Shown: positions 28,150 through 36,861 of the stretch, piece after piece
How positions within the stretch are numbered: the first letter of the stretch is position 1
How the letters are laid out: each line of letters begins with the position of its first letter
Assembly (NCBI GenBank): GCA_023544645.1
Contig: JAMJFO010000023.1
Location: 1-49,150, forward strand
Source of the DNA: Desulfobulbaceae bacterium
Lineage (GTDB): Bacteria > Desulfobacterota > Desulfobulbia > Desulfobulbales > Desulfobulbaceae
Direction of reading: 5' to 3'
DNA: 49,150 bases
Translations under genes and position numbers: made by a program
The notes under the pieces: generated by a model
Database searches by the model: none
The model's input: the letters and a program-made list of their open reading frames with translations, nothing else
Told to the model about the DNA's origin: nothing

Positions 28150-29254
28150 AGGCAAGTTCCCGCAGACAATCCCCCAGGGCCGATATAAACCGCTTATTTT
28201 CCGCTTCAGTGCCAATGGTTATGCGGATGAACCGGGGAAAGCCGTAGGCCTTCATGGAACGGACAATGACGCCCTTGTAGAGCATCGCCTCATAGAGCGC
28301 GGCGGCGTCACCGCGAACATCAATGAGAAAAAAATTGGTATGCGACGGGTAGGCGCGGCACCCCAGTTGCTCGACTTGCCGGCTCAGCCACTCCCTTCCT
28401 TTCACTGTTTCGGAGATGGTCTTTGCATAATGGTCTGTATCGGTCAGGGCTGCCGTCGCCCCGACCTGACCGAGAAGGTTGATGTTGAAAGGTTGGCGCA
28501 CCCGGTGCATGAGGCCGGCTATATCCCTGTGCATAACGCCAAAACCCACCCGCAGGCCGGCGAGTCCGAAAGCCTTGGAAAAGGTCCGCAGGGAAACCAC
28601 CGGGGCCCTGTTAGACGCGTTGCGGATGTAGGAAAGCACATCGATGCGCTTCCCGGGGGCAACAAAGTCCACATAGGCTTCATCGAGAACAACCGCCACA
28701 TCCTCGGGAACCTGGCGGAGAAAATCGTCGAACCGTTCCCGGGAGATCAGGGTTCCACACGGATTGTTCGGATTATCCATGAAAATAATCCGCGTCCGGT
28801 AGTTGATCGTGGCAAGGATTTTTTCGAGATCATGCTCCATGTCGCGCAAGGGTACGACGATATTGCTGCCGCCGCGAACCTGGACAAACTTCTGGTACAT
28901 GAGAAAAGAGGGATGGCTGGTAATAACCTCATCGTCGTTTTGGACAAATACCTTGACCAGGAACTCGATGACCTCGTTGGATCCGTTGCCCAGGACGATC
29001 TCTTCTTTCGCCGCGCCGGTCCACTCGGCCACGGCCTCGGTCAGGTAGTAGCTGGAGCCGTCGGGATAGCGGTGCAGTGACGCCAGGGTTTCCTGTATCG
29101 CCTCCACAGCCCTGGGCGAAGGTCCCCAGGCGTTTTCATTGGAAGCCAGCTTGATGGAGCCGGTGATACCATACTCCCTTTCCAGTTCATCCAGCGGTTT
29201 GCCGGGGGGATAGGGGATGATTTCGCTGATATTTTTCAGGGGGCGCAGTTTCAT
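28142..29254 (-). CDS. hisC: Histidinol-phosphate aminotransferase
   Basis: PLP enzyme of histidine synthesis that exchanges imidazole-acetol phosphate and glutamate for histidinol phosphate. The 370-residue protein has KLASNENAWGPSP, DNPNNPCGT, DEAYVDF and the PLP-lysine motif RTFSKAFGLAGLRVG, then RPFNINLLGQ. It begins 3 nt after the gatA stop. No other his genes are in the window. Confidence 0.93.
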   Translation of the reverse strand: MKLRPLKNISEIIPYPPGKPLDELEREYGITGSIKLASNENAWGPSPRAVEAIQETLASLHRYPDGSSYYLTEAVAEWTGAAKEEIVLGNGSNEVIEFLVKVFVQNDDEVITSHPSFLMYQKFVQVRGGSNIVVPLRDMEHDLEKILATINYRTRIIFMDNPNNPCGTLISRERFDDFLRQVPEDVAVVLDEAYVDFVAPGKRIDVLSYIRNASNRAPVVSLRTFSKAFGLAGLRVGFGVMHRDIAGLMHRVRQPFNINLLGQVGATAALTDTDHYAKTISETVKGREWLSRQVEQLGCRAYPSHTNFFLIDVRGDAAALYEAMLYKGVIVRSMKAYGFPRFIRITIGTEAENKRFISALGDCLRELAYV

Positions 29255-29257
29255 TAA

Positions 29258-30727
29258 TTATCCCAGTTCCGGTCTCCTTCCTTTTATTCCGGCACGCTGT
29301 TCGATATTCCAGGCCGTTCTGAGCAGTGCTTCCTCGTTGAAATGCGCTCCCTGGAGCTGAATACCGATGGGCAGGCCTTCACTGCTGAACCCGGCAGGGA
29401 CCGACATCCCGGGGATCCCGGCAAGGTTGGCTGAAATGGTCAGAATATCGGAAAGATAAAGCGCAAGCGGATCGTCACCTTTTTCGCCGATCTTCCATGC
29501 CGGAGTGGGGGTAACCGGCGACACGATGACATCACATTGTGCAAACGCCCTGGTAAAGTCCTCCCGGATCAGGGTGCGGACCTGCGACGCTTTTTTATAG
29601 TAGGCATCATAGTACCCGGCCGACAGGGCATAGGTGCCGATCAGGATCCTTTTTTTGACCTCGTCGCCGAAACCGGTGGAGCGGGACTTCTGGTACATGT
29701 CCAGCAGGGTTTCAGCCTCCATGTCCCGGTAGCCGTAGCGGACACCGTCATAGCGGGCCAGGTTGGAGCTGGCTTCCGCCGGGGCGATCAGATAATAGAC
29801 CGCCACACAGTAATCGGTATGGGGCAGGGAAATTTCCCTGATCTCCGCACCGGCATCTTTTAACATATCGATCCCTGAACGGACAACCTGTTCAACCTCG
29901 GGATCGAGCCCTTCGCTGAAATACTCAACCGGAACCCCCACTGTCATGCCCTGTAGATCATCTGTAAGGGCGGCAGTATAATCGGGAACCGGGAGGTTGA
30001 TCGAGGTTGAATCCCGCTTATCATAACCACTTATCACATTCATCATCAGGGCGCAGTCGCTGACATCTTTGGTCATGGGACCAACCTGATCAAGCGATGA
30101 TGCGAAGGCAACCAGCCCGTACCTGGAGACCCGGCCATAGGTTGGCTTCATTCCGACTATCCCGCACAGGGAAGCCGGCTGGCGGATGGATCCTCCCGTG
30201 TCAGACCCAATGGCCGCCAGGCTCTCGTCGGCTGATACACAGGCAGCTGAACCGCCGCTGGAACCGCCCGTCACATATCCGGGACACCAGGGGTTTTCCG
30301 GTACCCCGAAAGCGCAGTTTTCATTGGTGGATCCCATGGCGAATTCATCCATGGCCGTTTTTCCGACAATGACCGCGCCGGCCCTGTTCAGTTTATCGAT
30401 CACCGTTGCATCGTACGGCGGGACAAATTTTTCCAGAATCCTGGAACCGCAGGTGGTCCTCATGTTTGAGGTACACAAAACATCCTTTACGCCGATGGGC
30501 AGGCCGCCAAGCTCACCAGCCCTTCCCTGCCGGCGGGTGCGGTCGGCCTCCTCCGCCCTGACTAGGGAACCTTCCCGGTCCAGGGTGATAAAGGATTTAA
30601 CCTTGTCTTCAACCGCATCGATCCGGGAAAAAATCGACTCTGTCAGTTGTACAGAGGTAATTTCTCCCTGTTGCAGAAGCTTTTTTGCCTCGCAGAGCGT
30701 CAGTGAAAAGTAATTCATGTCCATCAT
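29258..30727 (-). CDS. gatA: Asp/Glu-tRNA amidotransferase subunit A
   Basis: Glutaminase subunit of the GatCAB enzyme that converts misacylated Glu-tRNA(Gln) or Asp-tRNA(Asn). The 489-residue amidase shows the Ser-Ser-Lys triad: Lys in GVKDVLCT, cis-Ser in [11 protein letters not shown] and nucleophile Ser within [13 protein letters not shown]. Its ATG shares one base with the gatC stop (TGATG). gatB is not in the window. Confidence 0.96.
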   Translation of the reverse strand: MMDMNYFSLTLCEAKKLLQQGEITSVQLTESIFSRIDAVEDKVKSFITLDREGSLVRAEEADRTRRQGRAGELGGLPIGVKDVLCTSNMRTTCGSRILEKFVPPYDATVIDKLNRAGAVIVGKTAMDEFAMGSTNENCAFGVPENPWCPGYVTGGSSGGSAACVSADESLAAIGSDTGGSIRQPASLCGIVGMKPTYGRVSRYGLVAFASSLDQVGPMTKDVSDCALMMNVISGYDKRDSTSINLPVPDYTAALTDDLQGMTVGVPVEYFSEGLDPEVEQVVRSGIDMLKDAGAEIREISLPHTDYCVAVYYLIAPAEASSNLARYDGVRYGYRDMEAETLLDMYQKSRSTGFGDEVKKRILIGTYALSAGYYDAYYKKASQVRTLIREDFTRAFAQCDVIVSPVTPTPAWKIGEKGDDPLALYLSDILTISANLAGIPGMSVPAGFSSEGLPIGIQLQGAHFNEEALLRTAWNIEQRAGIKGRRPELG

Positions 30728-31014
30728 CAGGTAATAATTCTCGGCACGACAAAATACTCGCCCTTTTGCAGGGGAGCGTTGGTCAGTGCCCGGTCATGAT
30801 CAAGGGATTGGCTGACCTCATCGTCACGAAAAGCATTGGCAATATCCCGGGAATGGGTTGTTGTCGCCACTCCCTGGGTATCAAGTTCATCGAGCTTGGC
30901 AACATAACCGAGAATCGCATCGAGCTGGGAGGTAATCCTGGCCACCTCCTCCGGCCGCAATTCGAGCCGGGCAAGCCGGGCCACCTGCGCTACTTCTTCC
31001 TTGGTAATTTTCAT
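30727..31014 (-). CDS. gatC: Asp/Glu-tRNA amidotransferase subunit C
   Basis: A 95-residue GatC that clamps GatA to GatB. The family pattern is clear: [17 protein letters not shown] at the start, [17 protein letters not shown] in the middle and a C-terminal [18 protein letters not shown]. The ATG at 31014 gives the normal length; an upstream ATG at 31050 would add an unusual extension. First gene of the gatC-gatA-hisC-cmk unit. Confidence 0.94.
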   Translation of the reverse strand: MKITKEEVAQVARLARLELRPEEVARITSQLDAILGYVAKLDELDTQGVATTTHSRDIANAFRDDEVSQSLDHDRALTNAPLQKGEYFVVPRIIT

Positions 31015-31096
31015 AGTCTTATATATCGAAGAGAAAGTGAAAAAATTCACTTATTTTGACACCTGGAACAGCGTCTGTCAATAATGGAGGAAGGTA

Positions 31097-32167
31097 TTAG
31101 TGAAATACGGTGGTTTTTTTATCAAAAACAGCGGTGGCAAAGACCTCTACCAGGTCCGGATCGAACTGAGTGCCGGCACAGCGGCGCAGTTCTTCCACCG
31201 CCTCCATCTCGGTAAGATTACGTCGGTAATTCCTCTTGGAGGTCATGGCATCGTAACTGTCAGCAATGGTAAGAATGCGGGTCAGGATGTCCAGGTCGTC
31301 ACCGCCGATGCCATGTGGATAGCCGTTGCCATCGAGACGTTCATGGTGGTGGAGGATGATGTCGCGCTCACGGAGGGTGAAAGAAAAAGGCTGGATGATG
31401 TTGGCGCCGACTTCAGGATGCTTTTTAATCAGAGCCCACTCATCGGCGGTCAGCTTGCCCGGTTTCTGGATACAGGAAAGGTCAATGACCAGCTTGCCGA
31501 CATCATGGAAATGAGAGGCCCTCTTCAGAACGAGAATATCTTCGTCGGAAAGTTGTATCTCGCGCCCAAGGATCAGCGCATACCCTGTAACCCGGCGGGT
31601 ATGGCCGGCGGTATACATGTCTTTTTCCTCAAGGGCGGCCTGCAGGGATGACATGACCTGAACAGTTGCCTCTTCAAGCTGATGGCTGTACTCTTCAAGG
31701 AGGACATTTTTCTCTGCGAGCTCCTTGGTCTTTTCCCGGACATCGTGTTCCAGGTTCTTGCGGTAATTCTTTTCCTTGAGGACAAAACCCCGTTTTTCAA
31801 TGGCCCGCTTGACCTTGACATGGAAAAGATCAATATCATCAATGGGCTTGGTCATAAAATCATAGGCCCCGAGATTGATGGCCTTGATGGCGTAATCCAT
31901 GGAACCGGCGCCGGTCAGGAACAGCACCGGAATATCGCACTTCATCCGGTTCAACCCCTCAAGCGTCTGAAAACCATCCATATCCGGCATGTTGATATCA
32001 AGAATAATTACATCAAATTCATCACTGACGGTCTTCAGAACAGCCTTGCCACTATCGACCGCGACAACGCGGTAATCAAACATGCTCAGTATTTTTTCCA
32101 CTGCATTGCGGACAAGATCATCATCATCGGCAATGAGTATTTTTGTTGTTTTGCGGTTACTGAACAT
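31097..32167 (-). CDS. Response regulator with HD-GYP phosphodiesterase domain (RpfG-like)
   Basis: A 356-residue protein: receiver domain 1-125 (acidic ADDDD, phospho-acceptor Asp in ILDINMPDMDG, Lys in TKPID), helical linker 130-178, then an HD-GYP domain with AGHTRRV, HFHDVGKL and HHERLDGNGYPHG. The complete motif set predicts an active cyclic-di-GMP phosphodiesterase switched by phosphorylation. No cognate kinase is adjacent. It lies 63 bp after the HDAC-like gene and 82 bp before gatC. Confidence 0.93.
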   Translation of the reverse strand: MFSNRKTTKILIADDDDLVRNAVEKILSMFDYRVVAVDSGKAVLKTVSDEFDVIILDINMPDMDGFQTLEGLNRMKCDIPVLFLTGAGSMDYAIKAINLGAYDFMTKPIDDIDLFHVKVKRAIEKRGFVLKEKNYRKNLEHDVREKTKELAEKNVLLEEYSHQLEEATVQVMSSLQAALEEKDMYTAGHTRRVTGYALILGREIQLSDEDILVLKRASHFHDVGKLVIDLSCIQKPGKLTADEWALIKKHPEVGANIIQPFSFTLRERDIILHHHERLDGNGYPHGIGGDDLDILTRILTIADSYDAMTSKRNYRRNLTEMEAVEELRRCAGTQFDPDLVEVFATAVFDKKTTVFH

Positions 32168-32229
32168 AAATGTTGGGCCGGAAAAAATATCAGATCAGAG
32201 ATCAGTATAGCTGCTTACACTTTTGTATG

Positions 32230-33294
32230 TTACATTTTCCAAAAGGTTTTTGCAAGAGCGACAGCCTGTTCTACGAACCATGGTCTTTCCCCCTTTTCAA
32301 AGCTTCTTTCATTGACAAACCCTGCGGAAAAATCCTCGTGATCAGGATGCAGTTTTTCTCCGCAGAGTTCGGTGAGCACAGCCAGGGCGCCGTCCCGCAT
32401 CCCGTTAAGCTTATATCCCCCTTCCAGGGTGATAAGCAGCCGGCCGTCACAAACCTCATCGGCAAGATTCTGCATGATCCGGGTCATCTGGGCAAAACCG
32501 GATGCGCTCACCCGCATGGCGCCAAGGGGATCCCCGCCAAAGATATCAAATCCGCAGGACACAAACACAAACTCCGGTTTGTATTGCCTGGCAACCGGAA
32601 CAATCACCTGTGAGCAGATCTGCACAAAATCACTGTCATCCTGCCCGCCCGGCAGCGGAACATTGAGGGTAAACCCTGACCCGTCTCCCTCTCCGGTCTC
32701 GACCATGGCTCCCGTACCCGGGTAAAATGGATACTGGTGGGTGGAACAGTACAATACCTTATCAGTATGATAAAAACTGCGCTGGGTGCCGTTGCCGTGA
32801 TGCAGGTCCCAGTCAAAAATCAATATACGCTCCGTGCCGAGATTCTCCATGGCCCAATGCGCGGCAACAGCAATATTGTTGAACAGGCAGAACCCCATAG
32901 CCCGGTCCCTTTCGGCATGATGCCCCGGGGGGCGGACCAGGCAGAATGCATTATCCACCTCCCGGTCGGCAATTTTTTGCACACCATCTATCAATGCCCC
33001 CGCCGCCAGGCAGGCGGCATCAAAAGACCTGGCCGAGGTATGGGTGTCGGCATCGAGAAAATCGTGCTGACGTCCTGCCGTATCCGCCACTTTTCTGATC
33101 AATCCTGGAGAATGGTTCAACCCGATCACCTCCAGGGATGCCGGTTCAAATCCCGGGTAGACAAGGTTATTCCCGGTTTCCTCTCTGTCGAGTTCATCGT
33201 AAATAACCCTGAGCCGTTCCGGAGATTCAACATGATTGAAACCCGGCTGGTGCTCCAGAAAAAGTTCATCGCGATAAACGGCTGTTCTGCGCAT
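32230..33294 (-). CDS. Histone deacetylase-family deacetylase (AcuC/APAH-like)
   Basis: A 354-residue zinc amidohydrolase with the HDAC signatures LVRPPGHHAE, MGFCLFNNIAVAA, DWDLHHGNGTQ (zinc Asp/His), CGFDIFGGDP (second zinc Asp) and TLEGGY. Bacterial relatives deacetylate acetyl-CoA synthetase, acetylpolyamines or other small amides; the substrate here cannot be assigned. It overlaps the end of the 5-formyl-THF cyclo-ligase gene by 29 nt. Confidence 0.92.
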   Translation of the reverse strand: MRRTAVYRDELFLEHQPGFNHVESPERLRVIYDELDREETGNNLVYPGFEPASLEVIGLNHSPGLIRKVADTAGRQHDFLDADTHTSARSFDAACLAAGALIDGVQKIADREVDNAFCLVRPPGHHAERDRAMGFCLFNNIAVAAHWAMENLGTERILIFDWDLHHGNGTQRSFYHTDKVLYCSTHQYPFYPGTGAMVETGEGDGSGFTLNVPLPGGQDDSDFVQICSQVIVPVARQYKPEFVFVSCGFDIFGGDPLGAMRVSASGFAQMTRIMQNLADEVCDGRLLITLEGGYKLNGMRDGALAVLTELCGEKLHPDHEDFSAGFVNERSFEKGERPWFVEQAVALAKTFWKM

Positions 33295-33889
33295 GGCGAT
33301 TTCTCCTGCAATGGTAAATGTTTTCTTCTGTCACCACAAAATCCATGAGCTGATCATGTGGCTCCACGGGCACCCTGTCCACCATCTGCAGCTCAAAGGC
33401 CAGCCCGACCCGTGCCGCGCCGGGTGCGGCTGTGGCCAGAAACCGGTCATAAAATCCGCCGCCATACCCCAATCGCCCGCCGAATCGGTCAAAAACCGAC
33501 CCGGGTACCACCACCGCATCGATTATTTGCGGATCACAGGATGCCTGTTTGGCCAGCAGGGGCAGCGGTTCGGGAATTCCGCGGTATCCTGGTGCTGTCT
33601 GAGTGTCCGGATCTGTTATCCCCACCGCTGCCAGCTGTAACGTTGCGGGAAGGGTGCGGGGTATGGCTAGATATTTACCGGCTGCCAGGATCCGGTTGAT
33701 CAGCTCCGTGGTCTGAACCTCGCTGCGGAAATGCATGTATACCAGTATTGTTCCGGCGTCTGTTATCTCCGGAATGGCCATGACCCGGGAAGAAATGCTC
33801 AGACTTTTTCCCGCGCGTTCATGCAGCGGCATGCTGTCCCGCCGGGCCAGGGTCTGCCGGCGCATGGTGCTTCGTTCTTCGTGGTTCAT
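33266..33889 (-). CDS. 5-formyltetrahydrofolate cyclo-ligase
   Basis: Converts 5-formyl-THF to 5,10-methenyl-THF with ATP, rescuing folate from a dead-end form. The 207-residue protein begins with a basic helix (MRRQTLARRD), has the substrate-side VYMHFRSEVQT and the diagnostic VPGSVFDRFGGRLGYGGGFYDRF loop split as PGSVFDRFGG and GYGGGFYDRFL. First gene of a run on this strand that continues through the HDAC-like gene. Confidence 0.93.
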   Translation of the reverse strand: MNHEERSTMRRQTLARRDSMPLHERAGKSLSISSRVMAIPEITDAGTILVYMHFRSEVQTTELINRILAAGKYLAIPRTLPATLQLAAVGITDPDTQTAPGYRGIPEPLPLLAKQASCDPQIIDAVVVPGSVFDRFGGRLGYGGGFYDRFLATAAPGAARVGLAFELQMVDRVPVEPHDQLMDFVVTEENIYHCRRNRHAQNSRLSR

Positions 33890-33933
33890 GATGTGCCTGG
33901 TGTCTACTATACCGGGTTATATGCTCAAAGAGC

Positions 33934-33971
33934 AAAAAAAAAGCAGTGCCTGGAAACGGCACTGCTTTTTT
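33934..33971 (-). terminator. Rho-independent terminator after yeeE
   Basis: Stem gcagtgcc/ggcactgc (33943-33950 and 33958-33965) with a 7-nt loop, flanked by A9 on the left and T6 on the right, so it works for the minus-strand permease transcript and could work in both directions. Confidence 0.88.
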
Positions 33972-33990
33972 AAACACAAGGTGGGATTGC

Positions 33991-35241
33991 TTACATGGGA
34001 AGCAGCAGTTTGTTGCTGTCCTCGTTCCAGGTAACAACCACGTACCAGGCTGCCATGGCAAAAAGAATAAGCGCAAGACTTCCGCCATATCCCAGCGTAT
34101 CGGGCATGTAGACATATTTGCCCAACACCTCGTTGGTTTCCCAGCCGTTGACCTTTACCCACAGACTGCACAGGGAGCAGGAAATTCCAAACACAATCAT
34201 CACCACCCACAGTTTGATCTGTCCTTCACCTACCCGCCACAGGGTGCCGGTACCGCAGCCGCCGGCGAGCATGGCGCCCAGACCAAACATAAAGCCGCCA
34301 AAGACGCCGCCCCAGCCAAAGGTGCCACGGACGTAGTTCATCGGGTGCAATACAGCATCTCCCCCCGCCCTTACCGGTACGGAATATTTAAGAACAGCCG
34401 CGCCGATGGCAACTATGCAGATGGACAGGGCCACGGACTTGGCCATGGTCGCATTCCCGGTCATGTGCGGTTCACGGAACCCCTGAACCATGCACCAGCG
34501 GCCCCGCTGCATGGTATACCCGAGGGCCACGGAGATGAGAAGGATGCCGGGCAGAGAATTAATGTAGTTGGTGAACGCATCTCCGTCATAGTTGGCATAG
34601 GTGTAGGCGCCCCATATAAAAGCGGCAATGGTGACCATGCCGATAACGAACTGCACCGGAACGGGAATATCAATGGTTTTGGCCCCGCCGCTGCCCCAGG
34701 TAATATGCTCCATTTCCTTGTACAACAGCCACAATCCAAACAGAACACCGAAAATCAGGCCCAGCCACATGGCAAAACCGTGGGCGCTCAAATTGCCCAG
34801 GGCATTATACATGCCGCCGACATTACACCCTCCGGCAAAAGTGGCGCCGATTCCCATCAGGATTCCGGCGATAACCGCCTTGACCCATTCGCGGACGGGC
34901 GGGAAGCGCAGGGCGAACTGCCCGCCGAGGCAGGCGGACAGAAAAGCGCCGCCGACAAAGCCGATGCCGATGACCGAACCGGTGTTGTACCAGAACGATT
35001 TATTCAGCACCGGCTCTCCCCAATCCATGAAGCCCAGAGTCTCCAAGGTGTCCGGATTGGAATAAACACCGATGCCGTAAAGAATCCAGTCTCCCCAGTT
35101 TCGTACCGCGCCGACAGCGCCCCAGGGTCGCCACCAGGCCATGATCATCAGGGTGAACAGCCCGATGAGGATGCCGGTGATGGTCGGATCCCACTCATTT
35201 TTACACAGTTTGTTATACAGTTCTTTAATTTTTCCACCCAT
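33991..35241 (-). CDS. YeeE/YedE-family sulfur (thiosulfate-type) permease
   Basis: A 416-residue membrane protein with about ten segments and internal two-fold symmetry. The family's cysteine motifs are present: FAGGCNVGGM in the first half, GRWCMVQGFREPH, and LAGGCGTGTLW in the second half. In characterised YeeE these cysteines relay thiosulfate across the membrane. It diverges from tusA and the DsrE-like genes, so the imported sulfur species is probably handed to TusA. The start is supported by GGAGGAGG before the ATG. Confidence 0.9.
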   Translation of the reverse strand: MGGKIKELYNKLCKNEWDPTITGILIGLFTLMIMAWWRPWGAVGAVRNWGDWILYGIGVYSNPDTLETLGFMDWGEPVLNKSFWYNTGSVIGIGFVGGAFLSACLGGQFALRFPPVREWVKAVIAGILMGIGATFAGGCNVGGMYNALGNLSAHGFAMWLGLIFGVLFGLWLLYKEMEHITWGSGGAKTIDIPVPVQFVIGMVTIAAFIWGAYTYANYDGDAFTNYINSLPGILLISVALGYTMQRGRWCMVQGFREPHMTGNATMAKSVALSICIVAIGAAVLKYSVPVRAGGDAVLHPMNYVRGTFGWGGVFGGFMFGLGAMLAGGCGTGTLWRVGEGQIKLWVVMIVFGISCSLCSLWVKVNGWETNEVLGKYVYMPDTLGYGGSLALILFAMAAWYVVVTWNEDSNKLLLPM

Positions 35242-35358
35242 ACAGGTCCCCTCCTCCAGCTGATTGTTGTTGAGTTCAGAGGCTATCCCGTTTCTGGCAA
35301 ACGAGAAATTTTACCCCACGTTCCCCCTGCGAGAGATAACAACTCTATATAAAAAAAA

Positions 35359-35387
35359 TTTTTACCTGCGCTCTTGATTTTTGTCAA
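35359..35387 (-). promoter_or_regulatory. Promoter for yeeE-like permease
   Basis: On the minus strand TTGACA (35387-35382), 17-nt spacer, TAAAAA (35364-35359). It would give a 5' leader of about 110 nt. Confidence 0.65.
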
Positions 35388-35496
35388 GAAAGTTAAGCGG
35401 GTTTATTTAAGATAATAGTTCTCAAAAAACTATATTTTAGAAGGAAAACAAATGGTTAATATATTAAATCACCTTGAATTGTCATTCATTTTAGGC

Positions 35497-35525
35497 TTGA
35501 CATAAAAAAACCTATTCGTTATAAA
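35497..35525 (+). promoter_or_regulatory. Promoter for tusA cluster
   Basis: TTGACA (35497-35502), 17-nt spacer, TATAAA (35520-35525): nearly consensus sigma-70. The start site would lie near 35532, leaving a leader of about 117 nt. Confidence 0.8.
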
Positions 35526-35583
35526 AAATCCTTATCTGGAAAAATATTTGCGGTTACCCTGTGGTTCTGCACTTTTCCTGACA

Positions 35584-35613
35584 GTTTGTGAAACATCCCA
35601 GATGTTCACAAAC
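35584..35613 (+). promoter_or_regulatory. Long dyad in the tusA leader
   Basis: A 13-bp inverted repeat with one bulged A: gtttgtgaaacatc (35584-35597) and gatgttcacaaac (35601-35613), 3-nt gap. It lies in the transcribed leader, about 40 nt before the tusA start, and can be an RNA hairpin or a repressor site. The TTGTGA/TCACAA core recalls Rex or CRP sites, but the spacing is wrong for both. Confidence 0.6.
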
Positions 35614-35648
35614 CTTTCCAATTTATCTCATGGTAGGAGGATTATCAA

Positions 35649-35906
35649 ATGAGTGAAGCAAAAATAGCACCGGATGGAATTGATGTAGCTGCGGTATTGG
35701 ACGCAAAGGGCTTAAGCTGCCCCATGCCTCTGCTTCGGACCAAAAAAGAAATAGGCAAAATCAACTCGGGTGAAGTCCTGCGTGTTGAAGGAACCGATCC
35801 CGGTTCCAGGAACGACATTCCCGGTTGGTGTGAGCGTTCCGGTCACGAATTCTTAGGCCTCAAGGATGAGGACGGCTACACCAGCTTCTTCATTAAAAAA
35901 GGATAA
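35649..35906 (+). CDS. TusA-family sulfur carrier
   Basis: An 85-residue protein with LDAKGLSCPMPLLRTKKEI, the CPxP persulfide-carrying motif of TusA, and the C-terminal EFLGLKDEDGYTSFFIKK. It carries sulfane sulfur from the permease or a sulfurtransferase to acceptors. AGGAGG precedes the ATG by 9 nt. First gene of a four-gene unit with DsrE-like proteins. Confidence 0.92.
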   Translation: MSEAKIAPDGIDVAAVLDAKGLSCPMPLLRTKKEIGKINSGEVLRVEGTDPGSRNDIPGWCERSGHEFLGLKDEDGYTSFFIKKG

Positions 35907-35984
35907 TTTTCCCGCATGCAGTAATTCTGACGGCGCTTTTCCTTGAACAGGAAGGGCGCCGGTTATTTTTTTAAGGAGGGTATC

Positions 35985-36299
35985 ATGGCGAAAAGTTTAG
36001 GTATTTTTGTTACCAACCCTGACAACATGCAGCATGTCATGGGTATTACAAAGGCTGCCAAAGCCAAAGGTTCCAATGTGAAAATATTTTTCACCTGGAC
36101 AGGCACAAAACTGGCAAAAGATCCCCAATTCCCAGAGTTGTGCAATATAGCAGACGATGTATCCATCTGCCTCGATAGTTACCGAAAAATGGGTTATGAC
36201 CAGAGTGACGTGCCGGAAGGTCTGACAGCAGATAAAATGGCTACCCAGACCCAGCATGGAATCATCATCGAAGATTACGACCGTTACATAAGCTTATAG
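35985..36299 (+). CDS. DsrE-like protein of the tusA cluster
   Basis: A 104-residue protein: KSLGIFVTNPDNMQHVMGITKAA, FFTWTGTKLA and a single conserved-looking Cys in PELCNIADD followed by SICLDSYRK, consistent with the DsrE/DsrF/peroxiredoxin-like fold that accepts sulfur from TusA. The ATG at 35985 follows AAGGAGGG by 5 nt. Likely subunit of a small DsrEFH-type complex; the exact role is not known. Confidence 0.8.
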   Translation: MAKSLGIFVTNPDNMQHVMGITKAAKAKGSNVKIFFTWTGTKLAKDPQFPELCNIADDVSICLDSYRKMGYDQSDVPEGLTADKMATQTQHGIIIEDYDRYISL

Positions 36300-36309
36300 G
36301 GGGTTGGAA

Positions 36310-36612
36310 ATGGAATATAAAAAAGCTTGTTTCATGATAAGGAATAAAGATTATGCCTTGGATGGTATGCGTTCCGCCCTGGGTCTTGCCGTAGAGAACA
36401 TGTACTCTTACAGCGTACTGGTCGACACGGAAATTGACAAACTTGATGAAGAAAACATAGATCGTCTTGAAATGCTCCGTGATATGGAAGGAGAGGTTTT
36501 TTCCAATGTCCAGGCTAACTGTGACAAAAATGGTTTTGAGCCCTTAACCATTGAAGAGATTGGAGAAAAACTTCGGGACATGGATGTAATTGTCCCCTAC
36601 GGTATAAAATAA
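36310..36612 (+). CDS. DsrF-like protein of the tusA cluster
   Basis: A 100-residue acidic protein (YKKACFMIRNKDYALDGMRSALGLAVENMYSY split as ACFMIRNKD and LDGMRSALGLA), with the helix after the first strand typical of DsrE/DsrF relatives and a single later Cys in QANCDKNGFEP. The TTG at 36304 is an alternative start; ATG 36310 is preferred. It begins 10 nt after the previous stop. Confidence 0.75.
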   Translation: MEYKKACFMIRNKDYALDGMRSALGLAVENMYSYSVLVDTEIDKLDEENIDRLEMLRDMEGEVFSNVQANCDKNGFEPLTIEEIGEKLRDMDVIVPYGIK

Positions 36613-36633
36613 CCATATTTCAGGAGTATAGAT

Positions 36634-36807
36634 ATGAAAGTATTAAATGTTTATCGTTCAGAACCGGATGAAACCACCAAAAAGCTGGTTGAAATAGTCA
36701 GTCGGGACAGAGAAACAGACAGTTTTGATCTTTCCACTGCTAATCCAGATTATGATCAACTTGTTGATAAAATTATGGATGCTGACAAAACTATCTGCTG
36801 GTGGTAG
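36634..36807 (+). CDS. 57-residue DsrH/TusB-like protein ending in CWW
   Basis: A short gene with a clear ribosome site (CAGGAG, 7 nt spacing). The protein starts MKVLNVYRSEPDETTKKLVE and ends DADKTICWW. The position after two DsrE/F-like genes and the terminal aromatic residues next to a Cys suggest a minimal DsrH/TusB. It is much shorter than DsrH (about 95-100), so either it is a reduced form or the similarity is only positional. Last gene before a bidirectional terminator. Confidence 0.75.
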   Translation: MKVLNVYRSEPDETTKKLVEIVSRDRETDSFDLSTANPDYDQLVDKIMDADKTICWW

Positions 36808-36825
36808 TTTAAAAAAATTATCTAC

Positions 36826-36861
36826 CAAAAAAGCTCCTGTTGTAAAGCAGGAGCTTTTTTT
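36826..36861. terminator. Bidirectional terminator
   Basis: Stem agctcctg/caggagct (36832-36839 and 36848-36855) with A6 on the left and T7 on the right. It ends the tusA cluster on the plus strand and the serine hydrolase gene on the minus strand, whose TAA stop lies inside the T-tract. Confidence 0.9.

Noticed and set aside
33946-35352. A 468-codon plus-strand frame opposite the permease
   Set aside because: Its product is His/Gln/Pro-rich and low in complexity, while the minus-strand frame is a clear YeeE/YedE membrane protein with conserved Cys motifs.
35584-35613. Rex (TTGTGA...TCACAA) or CRP/FNR site before tusA
   Set aside because: The half-sites are 14 nt apart; Rex and CRP sites need 6 and FNR needs 4, so only a generic dyad is reported.
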